Source of the DNA: Azospirillum sp. TSH100
GTDB lineage: Bacteria > Pseudomonadota > Alphaproteobacteria > Azospirillales > Azospirillaceae
Length of the DNA: 64,000 nt
Reading direction: 5' to 3'
NCBI RefSeq assembly: GCF_004923295.1
Contig: NZ_CP039634.1
Coordinates: 1-64,000, forward strand
Below are positions 26,120-36,068 of this stretch, piece by piece. How positions within the stretch are numbered: position 1 is the stretch's first letter; each line of letters begins with the position of its first letter. The translations under genes were made by a program, and so were the position numbers. A model generated the notes under the pieces. That model made no database searches. It was not told the origin of the DNA and was given only the letters and a program-made list of their open reading frames with translations.

Positions 26120-27469
26120 ATGAGCCTGATCACGCCCCGCACCCCGCCCGGAACGATGGAGCTGCTGCCGCGCCAGCAGGTGGCCTTCCAGCGCATGCTG
26201 GACACCATCCGCCGCGGTTACGAGCGGTTCGGCTTCGTCCCCGTCGAAACCCCGGTGTTCGAGACGGTCGACACGCTTCTGACCAAGTCGGGCGGCGAGA
26301 CGGAGAAGCAGGTCTATTTCGTCCAGTCGACCGGCGCCATCCAGCAGGGCAACAAGCCGGAGCTGGCGCTCCGCTTCGACCTGACGGTGCCGCTCGCCCG
26401 CTATGTGGCGGAGCATGAGCGCGACCTCGCCTTCCCCTTCCGCCGCTACCAGATCCAGCGAGTCTACCGCGGCGAGCGGGCGCAGCGCGGGCGCTTCCGC
26501 GAATTCTACCAGTGCGACATCGACGTGATCGGCAAGGACAGCCTGTCCGCCCATTACGACGCCGAGATTCCGGCGGTCATCCACCATGTCTTCACCGAGC
26601 TGAACTTCGGCGGCTTCACCATCAACGTGAACAACCGCAAGATCCTGCTGGGCCTGCTCGACGGCCTGGGCGTCGCCGACGCCGACACCCGCGTGCTGGT
26701 GCTGCGCGAGATCGACAAGCTGGACAAGATCGGCCAGGACAAGGTGCGCGCGAGCCTGCTCGGCCTCGGCGTGACAGAGCACGCCGCCGACACCATCCTG
26801 TCGCTGATCGACATGAAGGGCAGCAACGCCGAGACTCTGGCGGCCCTCGGCGCGCTCGACATCGAGAACGCCACCTTCCGCGAGGGCGTCGGCGAGCTGA
26901 CCACCGTCGTCGAGGGGCTGAAGGCCTTCCAGGTGCCGGACGGGACGGTGCGCATCAACCTCGCCATCGCGCGCGGCCTCGACTACTACACCGGCACCGT
27001 CTACGAGACCTTCCTGAACGATCATCCCGGCATCGGTTCGGTCTGCTCCGGCGGGCGCTACGAGAATCTCGCCAGCCACTACACCAAGTCGAAGCTGCCC
27101 GGCGTCGGCATCTCCATCGGTGCCACCCGCCTGTTCTACCAGCTGATGGAGGCCGGCATCATCAAGGACGCCACCCCCACCGCCCAGGTGCTGGTGACGC
27201 AGATGGACCCGGCCCTGTCCGCCGATTATTTCCGCATGGCCAGCGAGCTGCGCGCCGCCGGCATCAACACGGAAATCCAGCTGGACGGCGGCAAGATCAC
27301 CAAGCAGATGAAATATGCCGACCGCGCCGGCATCCCCGTCGTCCTGCTGATGGGCTCCGACGAGAAGACCCGCGGCACCGCGACCCTGAAGCATCTGGTC
27401 AAGGGCGAGCAGGTCGAGGTTCCGCTGGCCGAACTGGCGGCGCGGACAAAGGCGCTGCTGGAGGGGTGA
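26120..27469 (+). CDS. hisS: histidyl-tRNA synthetase
   Basis: HisS charges tRNA-His. The 449-residue protein shows class II motif 1 ([17 protein letters not shown]), [13 protein letters not shown], motif 2 in [23 protein letters not shown], the histidine-binding [13 protein letters not shown] and motif 3 in [15 protein letters not shown], plus a C-terminal anticodon-binding domain. The motif 2 region (REFYQCD) is closer to the eukaryote-like HisRS type than to the RHERPQ type of E. coli; that is seen by eye and not verified by alignment. Start ATG 26120 ([12 protein letters not shown]). Confidence 0.95.
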   Translation: MSLITPRTPPGTMELLPRQQVAFQRMLDTIRRGYERFGFVPVETPVFETVDTLLTKSGGETEKQVYFVQSTGAIQQGNKPELALRFDLTVPLARYVAEHERDLAFPFRRYQIQRVYRGERAQRGRFREFYQCDIDVIGKDSLSAHYDAEIPAVIHHVFTELNFGGFTINVNNRKILLGLLDGLGVADADTRVLVLREIDKLDKIGQDKVRASLLGLGVTEHAADTILSLIDMKGSNAETLAALGALDIENATFREGVGELTTVVEGLKAFQVPDGTVRINLAIARGLDYYTGTVYETFLNDHPGIGSVCSGGRYENLASHYTKSKLPGVGISIGATRLFYQLMEAGIIKDATPTAQVLVTQMDPALSADYFRMASELRAAGINTEIQLDGGKITKQMKYADRAGIPVVLLMGSDEKTRGTATLKHLVKGEQVEVPLAELAARTKALLEG

Positions 27470-27480
27470 GAGGCACCACC

Positions 27481-27499
27481 TTAAACCCCCGTTAACCAT
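27481..27499 (+). promoter_or_regulatory. candidate CtrA box upstream of the penicillin-binding protein
   Basis: TTAA (27481-27484), exactly 7 bases, then TTAACCAT (27492-27499) matches the full CtrA consensus TTAA-N7-TTAA, with the favoured downstream half-site. It lies 66 bp before the ATG of the next gene. CtrA is the alphaproteobacterial cell-cycle response regulator. Confidence 0.6.
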
Positions 27500-27564
27500 A
27501 ATTCGCCTATCGTTCCGGCCTACACCGACCGTGTGGGTCGGGCGGCAGGGGGTGCGCATCCGAG

Positions 27565-30500
27565 ATGGCCAAGCGGTGGGTGCAGGTCGGGCGTTGGACA
27601 GTGCGGGTCGCGATCGCGGCGACGCTGTCCATCACGCTCGCCGCCGCCGGCTATGCCGGCTGGCAGGAGATGCGGACCTCGCGTCTCCAGGCCCGGCTGC
27701 TGGCCGGCGTCGGCCAGTCGATGATCGTCTCCTTGCGCGAAGGCCCCAACCCGCAGGCGCGCTATCCCAAGCATGGGCCGTACAATGAACGGCTCGGCTA
27801 CACCGCCCTGCCCGGCCAGCTCGACGCGCTGACCCATGACGTCTATGCGATCGAACAGCAGGCGGTGCTGTCGCCGATGCTCGATCGTTTCATGGCCGGC
27901 GGCGGCTTTCCGATCTATCACGAGAAGACGCAGGCCGGGCTGACCCTGCTCGACCGCAACGGCGCCGTGATGTATTCGGCGCGCTATCCCGAACGGGTGT
28001 TCGACGGCTTCGACGACGTGCCGAAGCTGGTGGCCGACACGCTGCTGTTCATTGAGAACCGCGAGCTGCTGGACGCCGACCAGCCGCGCCGCAACCCGGC
28101 GGTGGAATGGGACCGCTTCGGTGCCGCCGTCGCCATGCTGCCCTTGCAGATGATCCGGCCGGGCCAGCGCTCCCCCGGTGGATCGACGCTCGCGACCCAG
28201 ATCGAGAAATACCGCCATTCGCCCGATGGCCAGACCACCGGCGGGGTGGAGAAGCTGCGCCAGATGGCGTCGGCCAGCGTCCGCGCCTACAGCGGGGGCG
28301 AGGACACCACCCAGGCCCGCCGCCGCATCCTGGTCGATTACCTGAACTCCACCCCGCTGACCGCGCGCTCGGGCTTCGGCGAGGTGAACGGGCTGGGCGA
28401 CGGGCTGTGGGCCTGGTTCGGCACCGACCTGTCGATCGCCAAGCGCGTGCTGGCCGAACCGGCGCCCGAGGGCATGACCGATCCCCGCGCCCTGCAATTG
28501 AAGGCCCTGGCCTACAAGCAGGTGCTGGCCCTGCTTCTGGCCCAGCGACGGCCCTCCCATTACCTGATCCAGGACCGCGCCGCGCTGGACCGGCTGGCCG
28601 ACGCCCATCTGCGCGCCCTGGCCCAGGCCGGCGTGATCGACCCGGCATTGCGCGACGCGGCACTCGCCACCCCGCTGGTCTTCCGCGAGGAGGCACCGAC
28701 CAGCCCCGCCACCTCCTATGTCGAACAGAAGGCGACCAATGCCATCCGCGCCCGGTTGCTCGGCATGCTCGGCGTTTCCAACCTCTACGCCCTCGACCGC
28801 ATCGACCTGACGGCACAATCGACCCTGGATGCCGAAACCCAGGCCCGCGTGGTCGAAGTGCTTGGCAAGCTGAACGACCCCGACTATGCCCGCTCGCTCG
28901 GGCTGACCGGCGAACGGCTGCTCGACGCCCGCAACAACGACCTGTCGAAGCTGGTCTATTCGATCACGCTGTACGAGCGCGGCCCCGAGGCCAATTACCT
29001 GCGGGTCCAGGCCGACAATCTCGACCAGCCGCTGGATATCAACGACGGGGCGAAGCTCGATCTCGGCTCCACCGCCAAGCTGCGCACATTGACGACCTAT
29101 CTGGAGATCGTCGCCGAACTGCACAGCCGCTACGCCCATCTGCCGAAGGAGTTGCTGGGCGATGTCGAGGACGAGGCCTCGGACAATCTGACCCGCTGGG
29201 CGACCTCCTGGCTGGCCTCGGCCTCCGACCGCCGGCTGCAGGCGATGCTCGATGCGGCGATGGAGCGGCGCTATTCCGCCAACCCGGGCGAAGTGTTCTT
29301 CACCGGCGGCGGCCAGCACGCCTTCGTCAACTTCAACAAGGACGACAACGGCCGCATCATGACCGTACAGGAGGCGCTGCGGAACAGCGTCAACCTGCCT
29401 TTCATCCGGCTGATGCGCGATGTCGTCCAGTTCTACATGGATGAGGGGGCGGACGACGGCGCTGACATCCTGCGCACCGCCGACCATCCCGCCCGGCAGG
29501 CCTATCTCGCCCGCTTCGCCGACCGCGAAGGGTCGGACTTCCTCAACCGCTTCTACAACGACTACCGCAAGCGCTCGCCGGACGAGGCGCTGGCCCGGCT
29601 GGCGACCCGCTCGCGCCCGGTGCCGCACCGGCTGGCGGTGATCTTCCGCACGGTGCGGCCGAAGGCCGGGCTGGCCGACTTCTCCGCCTTCCTGCGCGGC
29701 CGGCTGCCTGGGGTGGCGCTGTCGGACAACGAACTTTCGGCGCTCTATACGAAGTACGGCCCGGACCGCTTCCCGCTGAACGACCTCGGCTATCTCGCCC
29801 GCGTCCATCCGCTGGAGCTGTGGCTGGTCGCCTATCTCCAGCAGCATCCCGACGCGAAGCGGGCCGAGGTGCTGGCCGCCAGCGCCGACGAACGCCAGGA
29901 AAGCTATCGCTGGCTGTTCAAGAAGGGCATGGCCGCCCAGAACACCCGCATCCGCATCGCCCTGGAGGAAGAGGCGTTCCAGCGCATCACCGCCCAGTGG
30001 CGCAGCGTCGGCTATCCGTTCGACACGCTCGTTCCGTCGCTGGCGACCGCCATCGGCAGCTCGGCCGACCGCCCGGCGGCGCTGGCGGAGTTGATGGGGC
30101 TGATCCTGAACGACGGGGTCAGGCAGCCGACGGTGAAGATCCGCTCGCTGCATTTCGCCGCCGGCACGCCCTACGAGGCGAAGCTGGGGCTGGGGCCGAT
30201 GAAGGGCGAGCGGGTGCTGCGGCCGGAGGTCTGCGCCGTTCTGCGCCGGGCCCTGATGGACGTGGCGCAGAACGGCACCGCCAAGCGGGTCTGGGGCTCC
30301 TTCAAGGATCCGTCGGGTGCCGCGATCCCCATGGGCGGTAAGACCGGTACGGGAGACCATCGCCTCGACCGTTGGGGTCCCGGCGGCGTGCTGATCGACT
30401 CGAAGGCGGTCAACCGCACCGCCACCTTCGTCTTCTATATCGGCGACCGTTTCTTCGGCACGATGACCGCCTTCGTCCATGGGCCGGAGGCCGACAATTA

Positions 30501-30621
30501 CCGCTTCACCAGCGCCCTGCCCGCCCAGCTGCTGAAGAGCCTCGCCCCGGCGCTCCAGCCGCTGATCGACCAGGGCATTACCCGAACCGCCGACACCCGC
30601 CCGACCCCGACCGGGTTGTGA
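27565..30621 (+). CDS. bifunctional class A penicillin-binding protein, divergent transglycosylase
   Basis: The 1018-residue protein has one N-terminal membrane anchor (residues 13-33), a GT51-like transglycosylase part and a transpeptidase part. The transpeptidase motifs are complete: STAK (S502), SVN (608-610) and KTG (926-928). GGSTLATQ (205-212) fits the GT51 signature, but the usual E-D-R-x-F-x-x-H element is replaced by ENRELLD (E164), so glycan polymerisation is uncertain. It is longer than a typical PBP1 (about 750-850). It should act in periplasmic peptidoglycan synthesis. A CtrA box lies upstream, suggesting cell-cycle control. The ATG at 27565 follows hisS by 95 bp. Confidence 0.88.
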   Translation: MAKRWVQVGRWTVRVAIAATLSITLAAAGYAGWQEMRTSRLQARLLAGVGQSMIVSLREGPNPQARYPKHGPYNERLGYTALPGQLDALTHDVYAIEQQAVLSPMLDRFMAGGGFPIYHEKTQAGLTLLDRNGAVMYSARYPERVFDGFDDVPKLVADTLLFIENRELLDADQPRRNPAVEWDRFGAAVAMLPLQMIRPGQRSPGGSTLATQIEKYRHSPDGQTTGGVEKLRQMASASVRAYSGGEDTTQARRRILVDYLNSTPLTARSGFGEVNGLGDGLWAWFGTDLSIAKRVLAEPAPEGMTDPRALQLKALAYKQVLALLLAQRRPSHYLIQDRAALDRLADAHLRALAQAGVIDPALRDAALATPLVFREEAPTSPATSYVEQKATNAIRARLLGMLGVSNLYALDRIDLTAQSTLDAETQARVVEVLGKLNDPDYARSLGLTGERLLDARNNDLSKLVYSITLYERGPEANYLRVQADNLDQPLDINDGAKLDLGSTAKLRTLTTYLEIVAELHSRYAHLPKELLGDVEDEASDNLTRWATSWLASASDRRLQAMLDAAMERRYSANPGEVFFTGGGQHAFVNFNKDDNGRIMTVQEALRNSVNLPFIRLMRDVVQFYMDEGADDGADILRTADHPARQAYLARFADREGSDFLNRFYNDYRKRSPDEALARLATRSRPVPHRLAVIFRTVRPKAGLADFSAFLRGRLPGVALSDNELSALYTKYGPDRFPLNDLGYLARVHPLELWLVAYLQQHPDAKRAEVLAASADERQESYRWLFKKGMAAQNTRIRIALEEEAFQRITAQWRSVGYPFDTLVPSLATAIGSSADRPAALAELMGLILNDGVRQPTVKIRSLHFAAGTPYEAKLGLGPMKGERVLRPEVCAVLRRALMDVAQNGTAKRVWGSFKDPSGAAIPMGGKTGTGDHRLDRWGPGGVLIDSKAVNRTATFVFYIGDRFFGTMTAFVHGPEADNYRFTSALPAQLLKSLAPALQPLIDQGITRTADTRPTPTGL

Positions 30622-30814
30622 GGCTGGACCGGACACCGGGCACGAGGACGGGTTGCAAACCGAACCTTATCTTCCGTAAAAATATACATCGCCCGCGGAT
30701 ACCATTCCTCCACATGCGGTGCGGCGAGCTCTGCGCCTTTTCGTAGAATGCCTTGCCGCTCGGCCGGGAGGAGTGCCGTCCGAGGGTCGGTTCCCGCTTT
30801 CGGAGGCTCCCCCC

Positions 30815-32869
30815 ATGGCGCCACAGTCCCCCCTGCACACCCACCATATGGGCTTGGCCCCGGTCGATTCCGCCGATCTTTCCGCCGCGCGGGGACTGCC
30901 GGGCGGACCTGGGAGGCCGATGGATCACCGGCTCCAACTGCGGATCCTGAATCGCGACTCCCACGTCCGTGGTCATGCGCACAGTCATGCCCGCTCCGCG
31001 ATGCAGAGCGAGGACACGGCACCGGCGGCCGTCGAGGAGGTGCCGGTCATCGCCCGCGTAACCTCGCCGGACGACTGGGCGGTCCTGCCGGGCGTGGCAT
31101 CGGCCAACACCATCGGCAAGGCCGCCGACGGGTCCTGGATCGTCACCGGCCGCCTGCATGCCGATCAGGTGGAGGCGGTGCACGCCCATGACGTGGTGCT
31201 CAGCCTGAAGGCGGCGCAACCGACCCATTCCGCACTGAACGCCACCATTTCCGAGATGGGGCTGGGCACCGCCGCGGTGCCGGGGCTGCCCGATCCCCCG
31301 GTGCCCGGCCTGCTGCCGCCCTGGGTCCAGCATGCGCACCGGGATGGCGAGGGCGTCATCGTCGGCATCGTCGATTTCGGCTGCGACTACAGGCACCGGA
31401 ACCTCCGGGAGACCGACGGGCGCACGCGTCTGCTGGCCCTGTGGGACCAGTCCGGCCAGCCCAACTCGCCGGCCCCGTACGGCGCCATGTACACCGCCCC
31501 GCAGATCGACGCGGCACTGGCCACCGACGATCCCTATCAGGCGCTCGGCTACGCGCCCGCGAAGGACGACCCTACCAAGCCGGCGGAAAGCTGGGGCACC
31601 CACGGCACCCATGTGATGGACATCGCGGCCGGGAACGGCCTGGGCTCGAAGCAGCCCGGCGTGGCGCCGAAAGCCTCGCTGATCTTCGTCGACGCCAAGC
31701 TTCCCACACCCGTCAACTCGCCCGACCAGCTGAACCACACGCTGGGCAGCACCGTCCAGCTGCTGGAGGCGGTCAACTTCATCTTCACCGCCGCCGGCAA
31801 CCGCCCTTGCGTGGTCAATCTCAGCCTCGGCACCAACGGCGGCCCGCATGACGGCAGCTCCCTGGTGGAACAGGGGCTGGACGCCATGGTGAACGCCGCC
31901 CCCTACCGCGCCGTGGTGATCGCCGCCGGCAATTCCCAGCAGAGCGGAACCCACACCAGCGGCACCGTGCCGGCCAGCGGCGACTGTTCCATCGGCTGGC
32001 GGATCACCACGCTGACCACCCCTGGCTTCGAGACAACCCCCGCCGGCGGCGAGGTGGAGCTGTGGTATCCCGGCCGGCGCCGCCTGTCGGTGGCGCTGGT
32101 CGCCCCCGACGGCACCGAGATCGGCCCGGTCGGCCCGAACGAATCGTTGCCCTACGGGCTTCCGGGCAAGCCGCCGGCGGTCTTCATCGTCAACCGGCTG
32201 GGCGACCCCAACAACCACGACAACGTGATCGGCATCTGGATCGCCATGGGAGCGCCGAAGGGGGAATGGACCATCCGGCTGCGGTCCCTGGATGACGGCC
32301 CCGTCGATTACCATGCCTGGATCGAGCGGTTCGACGCCGGTCAGGCGCAGTTCACTCAGCCGGTCGCCTCGCACATGCTGGGGTCGATTTCCACCGGCCA
32401 TGCGACGATCATCGTCGGATCCCACGACGCACATTCCGCCGACACGCCCATTTCCTTCTTCTCCAGCGCCGGCCCGACCCGCGACGGCCGGCTGAAGCCG
32501 GATCTCTCCGCCCCCGGGCACCGGGTCAAGGCGGCATGGTCGCGCACGGAAACCGGCGTGATCGAGAAGTACGGCACCAGCATGGCCGCCCCGGCGGTGA
32601 CCGGCCTGATCGCGCTGATCTATGCCCGGTCGGTCCGCAAGGGGCTGCCGATGGACACGGCGATGCTGCGCGAGCGCCTGCTGCGCATGGTCCGCCGCAC
32701 CCCGCCCGAGGGAACGGACTGGCACCCGCAGCATGGTCACGGCCGGGCGTCGGCCGCCGCCATCCTGGAGGCGATGGACGGTGATCCGGCCCACAATCCG
32801 GACTTCGACGACTGGTACGCGGCCCAGGGCCAGGATGACGCCCAGTCCCAAGGCCAGACGAAAGACTGA
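30815..32869 (+). CDS. leaderless S8-family subtilisin-like protease
   Basis: The 684-residue protein has no signal peptide. Residues 76-135 resemble a subtilase propeptide (VPVIARV, then IVTGRLHADQVEAV). The catalytic triad is visible: D187 in IVDFGC, H263 in GTHGTHV, S589 in GTSMAAPA. An insertion of about 120 residues lies between the His and Ser motifs and holds a beta-rich WYPGRRRLSV block. The C-terminus is acidic and Gln-rich. CGGAGG lies before the ATG at 30815. The absence of a signal peptide implies cytoplasmic action or unusual export. The next gene encodes a small protein resembling the propeptide region. Confidence 0.88.
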   Translation: MAPQSPLHTHHMGLAPVDSADLSAARGLPGGPGRPMDHRLQLRILNRDSHVRGHAHSHARSAMQSEDTAPAAVEEVPVIARVTSPDDWAVLPGVASANTIGKAADGSWIVTGRLHADQVEAVHAHDVVLSLKAAQPTHSALNATISEMGLGTAAVPGLPDPPVPGLLPPWVQHAHRDGEGVIVGIVDFGCDYRHRNLRETDGRTRLLALWDQSGQPNSPAPYGAMYTAPQIDAALATDDPYQALGYAPAKDDPTKPAESWGTHGTHVMDIAAGNGLGSKQPGVAPKASLIFVDAKLPTPVNSPDQLNHTLGSTVQLLEAVNFIFTAAGNRPCVVNLSLGTNGGPHDGSSLVEQGLDAMVNAAPYRAVVIAAGNSQQSGTHTSGTVPASGDCSIGWRITTLTTPGFETTPAGGEVELWYPGRRRLSVALVAPDGTEIGPVGPNESLPYGLPGKPPAVFIVNRLGDPNNHDNVIGIWIAMGAPKGEWTIRLRSLDDGPVDYHAWIERFDAGQAQFTQPVASHMLGSISTGHATIIVGSHDAHSADTPISFFSSAGPTRDGRLKPDLSAPGHRVKAAWSRTETGVIEKYGTSMAAPAVTGLIALIYARSVRKGLPMDTAMLRERLLRMVRRTPPEGTDWHPQHGHGRASAAAILEAMDGDPAHNPDFDDWYAAQGQDDAQSQGQTKD

Positions 32870-32968
32870 ACCGCCACGTCGCGATCGCCGCTTTCTTGCC
32901 TTGACGGAGGGTGGGGATCATCATCGATCCATGGCGGACGACAGCTCCCCTCCGCCCCCGCCGTATGG

Positions 32969-33238
32969 ATGGCCGGCATGCCGATTGACCTCGCCTCTCT
33001 CAGGAAGCTGGAAACGCCCTCCCCGTCGATGCTGGCGGAGCCGCTGGACGATGCCCGGCGCGTCGCGGTGATCGTCCGCCTGCATGCCAACGCCCCGCCA
33101 CCCGATTGCCTGTCCTACGGAAGGGCGATCGCGCCCGGCATCGTCACCGCGGAGATCGCTGCGGCCGACCTCGTCGGACTGGAAACCGATCCGGCGGTAC
33201 GGTCGATCGCCCTGTCGCATCACCTCCAGTCTTCTTGA
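32969..33238 (+). CDS. small protein resembling the subtilase propeptide
   Basis: The 89-residue protein, 99 bp downstream of the subtilase on the same strand, has no signal peptide. Its core, RVAVIVRLHA then GIVTAEIAAADLVGLETDPAVRSIAL, lines up with the propeptide-like N-terminus of the protease (VPVIARV, IVTGRLHADQVEAV, VVLSL): VxVIxR, IVTxx, ADxV and a final VxS in the same order. Subtilase propeptides fold as ferredoxin-like inhibitors and chaperones, and free-standing I9-type versions are known as inhibitors. I infer a stand-alone inhibitor or chaperone; no alignment was run. Start at ATG 32969; the ribosome-binding site is weak. Confidence 0.6.
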   Translation: MAGMPIDLASLRKLETPSPSMLAEPLDDARRVAVIVRLHANAPPPDCLSYGRAIAPGIVTAEIAAADLVGLETDPAVRSIALSHHLQSS

Positions 33239-33299
33239 CGATAAACCCACCCGTTTCACCCTGCCGTGGCACACTGACGGGGACGGAAGGGGCGGTGTA

Positions 33300-33350
33300 C
33301 GGATGGAACACTGAACAGAGCGCGGCGCGGTGTTTCAAATGTTCCATCCG
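33300..33350. promoter_or_regulatory. 11-bp inverted repeat in the rplY leader
   Basis: CGGATGGAACA (33300-33310) and TGTTCCATCCG (33340-33350) are perfect inverted copies around 29 bases, about 100 bp before rplY. It could be a ribosomal-protein leader RNA or a protein-binding dyad. Confidence 0.45.
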
Positions 33351-33447
33351 CCGCGGACCTTGACGCGCCGGCCGGATTGCCGTATGCACGCCGCGCACGC
33401 GTCGGCACCCCTGGAGGCCGGCGCCCTTTTCGTTTTGGAGCATCGTC

Positions 33448-34044
33448 ATGACCAAGATCATTCCGCTCGGCGCTCAGACGCGCGAACGGGCCGGCAAGGG
33501 GACCGCCCGCCAGACCCGCCGTGACGGCCGTATTCCGGCCGTCATCTACGGTGGTAAGCAGGCTCCTGTCACCATTTCGCTCGAGAAGTTCGAGTTCACC
33601 CGCGTCCTGCATCAGCCGGGCTTCTTCACGCACCTGTTCGACGTCACCGTCGACGGCACCGCCCATCGCGTCCTGCCGCGCGACGTGCAGTTCCATCCGG
33701 TGACCGACATCCCGCTGCATGTCGACTTCCTGCGCGTTTCGTCCGACACCCGCATCAACGTGCAGGTTCCGGTCGAGTTCGCCGATCAGGAGAAGTCGGC
33801 CGGCCTGAAGCGCGGCGGTGTGCTGAACATCGTCCGTCACGAGCTGGAGCTGAGCTGCCCGGCCGACAACATCCCCGAGCACATCACCATCTCGTGCGAA
33901 GGCTTCGATGTCGGCGACTCGATCCACATCTCCGCCGTCAAGCTGCCGGAGGGTGTGACCTCGACGATCACCGACCGCGATTTCACCATCGCGACCATCG
34001 TTGCGCCGTCGGGCCTGAAGTCGGAAGAGGGCGCCGCTTCCTGA
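33448..34044 (+). CDS. rplY: 50S ribosomal protein L25/general stress protein Ctc
   Basis: The 198-residue protein is the long Ctc form of L25, which binds 5S rRNA in the large ribosomal subunit. It begins with [32 protein letters not shown], the L25 RNA-binding region, and continues with the beta-rich C-terminal domain ([13 protein letters not shown] stretch [17 protein letters not shown]). It heads the run rplY-pth-ychF, a conserved order in alphaproteobacteria. A UUCG hairpin separates it from pth. Confidence 0.95.
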   Translation: MTKIIPLGAQTRERAGKGTARQTRRDGRIPAVIYGGKQAPVTISLEKFEFTRVLHQPGFFTHLFDVTVDGTAHRVLPRDVQFHPVTDIPLHVDFLRVSSDTRINVQVPVEFADQEKSAGLKRGGVLNIVRHELELSCPADNIPEHITISCEGFDVGDSIHISAVKLPEGVTSTITDRDFTIATIVAPSGLKSEEGAAS

Positions 34045-34078
34045 TAAGGAGCGCTCGACCTTTGAAGATGGTTACGGT

Positions 34079-34096
34079 GGGGGGCTTCGGCCCCCC
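34079..34096 (+). terminator. UUCG hairpin between rplY and pth
   Basis: GGGGGGC (34079-34085) and GCCCCCC (34090-34096) close a TTCG tetraloop. There is only a weak T-rich tail, so it may attenuate rather than end transcription into pth. Confidence 0.65.
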
Positions 34097-34138
34097 GCTT
34101 CGTTTGTGGAGTCCGTTTTCCAAAAGGGGTTGAGGGAC

Positions 34139-34711
34139 ATGCTGCTTCTGGTCGGACTGGGCAACCCCGGCAACGAGTATGCCCGCAACCGCCACAACAT
34201 CGGCTTCATGGCGGTGGAGACCATCGCCCAGCGCCACCGCTTCACCCCATGGAAGAAGCGTTTCCAGGGCCAGACCGCCGAGGGCACCGTCGCCGGCGAC
34301 AAGGTTCTGGCGCTGGAGCCCGCCACCTTCATGAACCTGTCCGGCCAGTCGGTGGTGGCGGCCCTGCAGTTCTTCAAGCTGAAGCCCGAGAACGTCGTCG
34401 TCATCCATGATGAGCTGGACCTGCCCCCCGGCAAGATCCGGGTGAAGAAGGGCGGCGGCCATGGCGGCCACAACGGCCTGCGCTCCATCGACGCGCATAT
34501 CGGCAAGGACTACTGGCGCGTCCGGCTCGGCATCGGCCATCCCGGCAACAAGGATCTGGTCAGCGGCTACGTCCTGCACGACTTCGCCAAGGCCGACCAA
34601 AGCTGGATCGACCCGCTGCTCGACGCCGTCTCCGACAATCTGCCGCTGATCGTGGATGGCCAGCCGGAGCTGTTCATGAACAAGGTGACGGTGGCGACGC
34701 AGGGCAAGTAG
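34139..34711 (+). CDS. pth: peptidyl-tRNA hydrolase
   Basis: Pth frees tRNA from stalled peptidyl-tRNA. The 190-residue protein contains [20 protein letters not shown] with the catalytic His and first Asn, [13 protein letters not shown] and [28 protein letters not shown] with the catalytic Asp, all normal. TGAGGG lies before the ATG at 34139. It sits between rplY and ychF. Confidence 0.96.
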   Translation: MLLLVGLGNPGNEYARNRHNIGFMAVETIAQRHRFTPWKKRFQGQTAEGTVAGDKVLALEPATFMNLSGQSVVAALQFFKLKPENVVVIHDELDLPPGKIRVKKGGGHGGHNGLRSIDAHIGKDYWRVRLGIGHPGNKDLVSGYVLHDFAKADQSWIDPLLDAVSDNLPLIVDGQPELFMNKVTVATQGK

Positions 34712-34814
34712 CCCCTGCCCGATTCCGCCCTCCCCCACTTCGCGTTTGCGCTTTGTCCCCCATCGTAGGATAAAGCGGCTCAATTCCAGCATTTCCGACG
34801 GCGAGCACCCACCC

Positions 34815-35915
34815 ATGGGCTTCAATTGCGGCATCGTCGGCCTGCCGAACGTCGGCAAGTCGACCCTGTTCAACGCGCTGACCGCCACCCAGGCGGCCGA
34901 GGCGGCGAATTTTCCCTTCTGCACCAAGGAGCCGAACGTCGGCCGCGTCGGCGTGCCCGACCCGCGGCAGGATAAGCTGGCGGAGATCGCCAAGTCGCAG
35001 AAGGTCGTCCCGACCCAGCTGGAGTTCGTGGACATCGCCGGCCTGATCCGCGGCGCGTCGAAGGGGGAAGGGCTGGGCAACCAGTTCCTCGCCAACATCC
35101 GCGAGGTCGACGCCATCGTCCATGTGCTGCGCTGCTTCGAGGACGACGACATCACCCATGTCGAGGGCAACGTCGATCCGCTGCGCGACGCCGAGGTGGT
35201 CGAGACCGAGCTGATGCTCGCCGACATGGAAAGCCTGGAACGCCAGCTGACCAGCCTCCAGAAGAAGGCCAAGGGCGGCGACAAGGACAGCAAGATCAAG
35301 GCCGACCTGATGGAGCGCGCCCTGAAGGTGCTGCAGGACGGCAAGCCGGCCCGCGTGGTCGAGCTGTCGGACGAAGAGAAGCCGGTGTTCAAGCAGTTCA
35401 TGCTGCTGACCGACAAGCCGGTGCTCTATGTCTGCAACGTCGAAGAGGCGGCCGCCGCCACCGGCAACGCCTTCTCCGCCAAGGTCGCCGAGAAGGCCAA
35501 GGCCGAGAACGCCGAGGTCGTGGTGATTTCCGCCGCCATCGAGTCCGAGGTCGCCCAGCTGTCCGACCCGGCGGAGAAGGCCGAGTTCCTGGAATCGATG
35601 GGGCTGGAGGAAACCGGCCTGAACAAGCTGATCCGTGCCGGCTTCAAGCTGCTGGACCTGATCACCTTCTTCACCGTCGGCCCGAAGGAGACGCGGGCCT
35701 GGACCGTGCGCCGCAACGCCAAGGCCCCGGAGGCGGCCGGCGTCATCCATACCGACTTCGAGCGCGGCTTCATCCGCGCCGAGACCATCGACTACACCAG
35801 CTTCGTCACGCTGGGTGGCGAGCAGGGGGCGAAGGACGCCGGCAAGATGCGCCAGGAAGGCAAGGAATACGTCGTCCAGGACGGCGACATCTTCCACTTC
35901 CGCTTCAACGTTTAA
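34815..35915 (+). CDS. ychF: redox-regulated ATPase/GTPase YchF (Obg family)
   Basis: The 366-residue protein is an Obg-like nucleotidase: GLPNVGKSTLFNAL (G1), then the family mark KEPNVGRV, DIAGLIRGASKGEGLGNQFL (G3 region), the NVEE motif in place of NKxD that gives ATP preference, and a C-terminal TGS domain (TFFTVGPKETRAW). A coiled-coil hairpin lies near residues 130-190. YchF homologues bind ribosomes and affect oxidative stress responses. Start at MGFNCGIVGL (34815). Confidence 0.95.
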   Translation: MGFNCGIVGLPNVGKSTLFNALTATQAAEAANFPFCTKEPNVGRVGVPDPRQDKLAEIAKSQKVVPTQLEFVDIAGLIRGASKGEGLGNQFLANIREVDAIVHVLRCFEDDDITHVEGNVDPLRDAEVVETELMLADMESLERQLTSLQKKAKGGDKDSKIKADLMERALKVLQDGKPARVVELSDEEKPVFKQFMLLTDKPVLYVCNVEEAAAATGNAFSAKVAEKAKAENAEVVVISAAIESEVAQLSDPAEKAEFLESMGLEETGLNKLIRAGFKLLDLITFFTVGPKETRAWTVRRNAKAPEAAGVIHTDFERGFIRAETIDYTSFVTLGGEQGAKDAGKMRQEGKEYVVQDGDIFHFRFNV

Positions 35916-36068
35916 AACCTCGGGGTCTGACGGGGGCGGGGCGGGGCTGTCGCCCCCACTCCACCTCCGCCGTCACCCGACTGTCATATTGTCGTAACAA
36001 TCCGCGCGCCCCATCCTTCAGTTAGGGGTGCCGCCTGACCGCACCTCCGATCCGACAGAGGGGGTGCG

